Shown: positions 61,301 through 64,000 of the stretch, piece after piece | Numbering within the stretch: position 1 is the stretch's first letter | How the letters are laid out: every line of letters starts with the position of its first letter | NCBI RefSeq assembly: GCF_026672275.1 | Contig: NZ_JANQCD010000019.1 | Location: 33,915-97,914, forward strand | From: Marinifilum sp. D737 | Lineage (GTDB): Bacteria; Bacteroidota; Bacteroidia; Bacteroidales; Marinifilaceae | DNA: 64,000 nucleotides | Direction of reading: 5' to 3' | The notes under the pieces: model-generated | Seen by the model: only the letters and a program-made list of their open reading frames with translations | Database searches by the model: none | Told to the model about the DNA's origin: nothing | Program-made: the position numbers and the translations under genes

Positions 61301-64000
61301 TTTTCGGGAAGCCAGGTAATTTACGATGAGAATACCCAACTGCCTAAAGAGCTACAAACTTGGATTAAGGAAAACTACGAAACTACGTTAACTTACGATA
61401 AATTCGATTACAAACGAAGAATTTTACAAGCACACGGTCGAGATGGAATTCCTACAGCTTATCGTTATAAGGGAAATTTTATTGATTTAACTGCACAAAA
61501 TGCTACTTACGATGAGATAAGTAATGGCAAGGCTGAAGATTTGCGGAAAAAGCTTAAAAAGGCCATGATAGCCTCGGCCAATTATTCTCCTGTGGGTTTT
61601 CTTACCGACCAGACCGATGCCAATGGCTATACCCTTTATTACGAATACGATGATTTCGGACGGCTGAAACTCCTGCGTGATCACGACCAAAACATTGTAG
61701 AGGCTTACGATTACCAGTATGGTAAGGTAGGACAAGAAAAGGTAAGTGAAGAAAAGCTTGGGATTGGACAAATGGTATTGGGCGAAAGTTTTGTGGTGGG
61801 TGGCTATACCAAAAGCAAAATGGAAGGCCTGCCATCGGCAGGGAAAAATTACATTGCCAGCTATGGCTTTAAAAAAGAAAAGGCAACATTCAACGATAGA
61901 AACAATGTAGACAAGGCAAATACTACCATAGAGTACCAGGATGGATTGGGACGACCAACACAGCAAATTGCAGTAAATAGCTTGCCACAGGGGTATAGTG
62001 TGGTGCAAGCCTTCGAGTACGACAGTTTGGGGCGACAAGCTGCACAGTACAGAAGCCTGCCAATGCTTGGCGACTCGAAATACAAAAAAGACTGGAAACA
62101 GTACTTGCAAGACCGTTACGAAAATACCTACAAGGCCGAAAGCAGTTACGATGCGTTTAACCGGGTGAACAAGCAAGGCAGTTTTGGAGAGGAGTATGCA
62201 TTGAGCAAGCGCCCCAAAATTACACATTACGGAATGAACCAGGCAGCTGTTGAATCTTATACCATCGATTTGAATTCAGATCAGTTCAAAAAGAAGACAT
62301 ACACCAAAGGAACTCTGATAAAAACAGCAGTATACTACGAGGGAATTACCAATGTGGTATACAAAAACATGAATGGGCAAGTAGTACGAAAAGGAGCCGT
62401 ACAAGGCAACCAAAAAGGAGATGTAGACCACAATTCGGGATTGCTTACCGATTATGTATACGACGACCATGGCAATCTTCGGGCCATTTTGCCACCACAA
62501 GCCAAAGGCGATATCACAAAAAAGGAATATGTGTACAAATTCCATTACGACGAACGCAACCGCCTGGTAAAAAAAGAAATACCGGGAGCGGGCAGCATCA
62601 CCATGCAGTACGACGAGTTAGACCGCTTGGTACGCGAAACCGATGCCAAAGGAGTAACAAGCTATATCAAATACGATGAGTTGAGCCGCCCTGTTGAAAC
62701 AGGATATCTGAAAAAGCAGTCAGCAGTCAGCGATCAGCATTCAGCAGGGAAAGAAACTGTTTTGAGCAGAACTTACTACGACAATTACGATTTTAATTTT
62801 GCAAAAGCAAACTCATGCAGTACGGAACATGCCGAAAGCAACCTGGGACGCATTACCGGGAGTGAAATCCGTGTATTGGGAACCGATACCTGGATAAAAG
62901 CTGTAAGCTACTACGACAAGGAAGGAAGAGTAATAGAAGCCATTTCGCAAAACAACACAGACGGAACCGACCGCGTAACCAGCAGCTACAATTTTGAGGG
63001 AAAAGTAACCGAAACGCATGTAAGCAAAACCTTTAACGGCAAAAAATATTCGAGTAAACGGGAGTACGATTACGGAAAAGCAGGCGAGCTGCTAAATGTT
63101 CACCACGGGGTAAACGGGCAAAGCAGTATCGTACTTTCAAGCTTCAGATACAACAACGATGGCTCCCTTGCCGAAAAGCGTCTGCACAATGGAAGCATTA
63201 AAACCAATTATACCTACGACGAACTGGACCGCATGGTAAAAGCCCGAAGCAAAAAGCTCTTCGAGTTGGAACTAGCCTACGATTCTTCCTTAAAAGGAGC
63301 CAACAACCAGTTCTATTACGATGGCAGCCTAAGTGCCATGGCCTGGAAAAGCAAGAACAAAAAACGCTATACCTATAGTTTTGACTACGACAAGTGGAAA
63401 AACCTTTCGGCAGCCAATTCTACCGACCATCCCTACACTACCGAATATCATTACGACCGTAACGGAAATATGGATTGGTTAAAACGCCGCGATAGCTTGT
63501 GCACCGAACCTGGAGATGTATACCAGCATTTCGAATACAAATATGAAGGTACTAACCAATTAAAGAAACTATGGCGAAAAAATACCGAACAGGTTAAAGT
63601 ATGGCCCGGCGATAGCAATAACGACGGCAAAGTAGATGTTGACGACCAGCATCCTGTTGGCTACAATTACAAGCTAAAAGCCAAGGCAAGGGACACCCGA
63701 AGTACAGCATGGAAAGCCTATATGGCCATACAACGAAAAGGGGACGATTTAGTCTTTTCCGATACCGATGGCAATGGAAAAATAAACGAGCTGGACACCA
63801 TTGCCATTCATCAAAACATGCTGAAAACACATGAAATAGCCGAAGCAACAGCTACCAAACCCTTTTCGTATAAATACGACGATAACGGTAACATGGTGTA
63901 CGACGAGTACAAAAAGCTACACATTAGCTACAACATACTCAATTTGCCCGATACCCTAAGCGTAACAGGACAAGGCAAAATCGTGAACCAGTATTTGGCT
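58307..64000 (+). CDS. Giant RHS/YD-repeat protein with signal peptide (3' end outside window)
   Basis: The frame from ATG 58307 is open to the last base, about 1898 codons. It has a signal peptide ('LLLLLSILFCVLFAKAQ') and a conserved N-terminal block ('LYTGAVNVSVPLYTLP', 'LGMTWSLQGGG') found in Bacteroidota RHS proteins. From about residue 1090 come YD-type repeats ('YEYDDFGRLKLL', 'YVYDDHGNLRAI', 'IKYDELSRP', 'TYDELDRMVKA', 'YHYDRNGNMDW', 'YKYDDNGNMVYD'). Near residues 1760-1845 there is an inserted double calcium motif, 'GDSNNDGKVDVDD' and 'DTDGNGKINELD', like a dockerin. RHS cores form a shell that holds a C-terminal, often toxic, domain; that end is not visible. The 3' part is visibly richer in G+C than the 5' part. 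Confidence 0.88.
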   Translation, partial: MKKLLLLLSILFCVLFAKAQNLQTERDSLKRMAKSAMMASKSAAVGGGSSSAGLAPVSMPIMPSPTAASLVRNATASPNLYTGAVNVSVPLYTLPAQGMNVPVGLVYQSNGVKVNDKNGPLGMTWSLQGGGAVARIVRGYPDEFKGKMTKEIWLESAPDRKEKQEVQISGFWYNTIPTNYKTKIESFNQIIDRSEGKDEKLWDTEPDKYLFSAPGLAGSFYIPEKGKKPIIHCDADIDIQTFIVDGALRGFVITTSSGLCYEFGMQKNYLEKQSFATESKISEARFKRMKGKFYETKYSFEEAIYTKTYLDEKNKYPSTWYLKKIITPYSTDAIYYKYQSDEDKEEEQAKSIDTHYDNSFNDYYFANRSKSNIRVNRYPKDKDYLSQVFTSKQTTTKIYAPKRLTSIASSTGKVVLVYTDDKNRSIKQVRIFGIDKKTLVKSYHLRYTEEINKVIEPLYPSLTKYYTARGRSFAGSRRISSNVSKKGSSSRKFLTEIYEINKTNSDSIQAFKFQYHNPELLPEFCSQFQNQYGLYVNYPNFKSQFYIKENSTCYPMLALDENKSNGSRGSNMSVNQIVGTGTPNLDDNGSNLFISDSTVVNGMLISMQNATGALTKFIYDATFEGAKLKQAITSDGANKVQAIDYKYENPIQPLGFSSRQYKVGEYKTGISPWGRTEHLLTQGAPYGFEKSTVTTNGVKNTSYFTTANTYNNKLAASTSYQEVIEGVNVANGRTGGYDEDERDRYDFYTFKKFLDILTNLYKYEVLDALRKYNGEQNSYECVDFVLAELRKQQIYPSLDFYYERKKRLQTNFRHRVGRPTECDQLRGRVIKTETYNLKGEIASIQQFNYEKYDLNKNTTKKQAYVVSQSDYEANDVKYIVPYSVDYETLRLKSSKSTTYITKNEKTEKESTIESYSSIFPLIPEEVIEKNKNTGDVWKTKNFYVLFDDSNKSKTKMREEDIERDDDETGGGSNSTSLKYQAYPKYAIQKQEVFKNGKQFSGSQVIYDENTQLPKELQTWIKENYETTLTYDKFDYKRRILQAHGRDGIPTAYRYKGNFIDLTAQNATYDEISNGKAEDLRKKLKKAMIASANYSPVGFLTDQTDANGYTLYYEYDDFGRLKLLRDHDQNIVEAYDYQYGKVGQEKVSEEKLGIGQMVLGESFVVGGYTKSKMEGLPSAGKNYIASYGFKKEKATFNDRNNVDKANTTIEYQDGLGRPTQQIAVNSLPQGYSVVQAFEYDSLGRQAAQYRSLPMLGDSKYKKDWKQYLQDRYENTYKAESSYDAFNRVNKQGSFGEEYALSKRPKITHYGMNQAAVESYTIDLNSDQFKKKTYTKGTLIKTAVYYEGITNVVYKNMNGQVVRKGAVQGNQKGDVDHNSGLLTDYVYDDHGNLRAILPPQAKGDITKKEYVYKFHYDERNRLVKKEIPGAGSITMQYDELDRLVRETDAKGVTSYIKYDELSRPVETGYLKKQSAVSDQHSAGKETVLSRTYYDNYDFNFAKANSCSTEHAESNLGRITGSEIRVLGTDTWIKAVSYYDKEGRVIEAISQNNTDGTDRVTSSYNFEGKVTETHVSKTFNGKKYSSKREYDYGKAGELLNVHHGVNGQSSIVLSSFRYNNDGSLAEKRLHNGSIKTNYTYDELDRMVKARSKKLFELELAYDSSLKGANNQFYYDGSLSAMAWKSKNKKRYTYSFDYDKWKNLSAANSTDHPYTTEYHYDRNGNMDWLKRRDSLCTEPGDVYQHFEYKYEGTNQLKKLWRKNTEQVKVWPGDSNNDGKVDVDDQHPVGYNYKLKAKARDTRSTAWKAYMAIQRKGDDLVFSDTDGNGKINELDTIAIHQNMLKTHEIAEATATKPFSYKYDDNGNMVYDEYKKLHISYNILNLPDTLSVTGQGKIVNQYLA

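Noticed and set aside
61487..62227. 246-residue open frame on the minus strand
   Set aside because: Antisense shadow of the RHS repeats; the plus frame has YD motifs throughout this stretch.

Overview
This window comes from an AT-rich member of the Bacteroidota, probably a marine anaerobe of the Marinilabiliales/Marinifilaceae type (the order is a guess). The phylum is supported by a SusC/SusD pair, type IX secretion (T9SS) sorting domains, a SusR-like membrane regulator beside a GH97 enzyme, and promoters of the TTG-N20-TAnnTTTG kind. No tRNA, rRNA, CRISPR array, IS transposase or prophage was seen.

Layout. (1) 1-14455, plus strand: a tldD (partial)/tldE protease pair, a SusR-like regulator and GH97 alpha-glucosidase, a tricorn protease homologue, an M16 peptidase that has lost its catalytic N-terminal half, and an NfeD-like/flotillin pair. 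Three consecutive transcription units end in terminators with the same 10-bp stem. (2) 14492-15831, minus: two small membrane proteins. (3) 16018-39310, minus: a long run centred on peptide and glycoside breakdown. It holds a GH63 YgjK-like glucosidase, a GH2 beta-galactosidase, a C69 dipeptidase, an S37 peptidase, a proline-racemase-family protein with the Cys/Thr signature of trans-3-hydroxy-L-proline dehydratase, an S9 DPP-like peptidase, an ornithine-cyclodeaminase-family (probable pyrroline-2-carboxylate) reductase, Xaa-Pro aminopeptidase, a T9SS-exported M6 metalloprotease, a lysine exporter LysO split into two genes, and a SusC/SusD pair with a long structured leader. Together these read as a protein/peptide utilisation locus biased to proline- and hydroxyproline-rich, possibly collagen-like, substrates. 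(4) 39548-45145, plus: a complete RND efflux operon (MFP, RND pump, TolC). (5) 45206-51602: a thioesterase, glycerate kinase, MarR regulator, outer-membrane porin and BCCT osmolyte transporter, with a family of short dispersed repeats around them. (6) 52593-64000, plus: a surface/accessory region. It holds a T9SS-type secreted protein with a cohesin-like look, a large adhesin built from coiled coil, YadA-like head repeats and phage tail-fibre/collar modules, a ~101-bp tandem repeat array ending at a GxxExxY (PD-(D/E)XK fold) gene, and a giant RHS protein that runs off the window and carries a dockerin-like double calcium motif.

The most interesting points are the 3-hydroxyproline/prolyl-peptide operon and its possible link with the GH63/GH2 pair, the GxxExxY gene embedded in its own repeat array, and the chimeric adhesin plus RHS cluster with a possible cohesin-dockerin pairing. 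Functions are inferred by reading the sequence; no database search was run.
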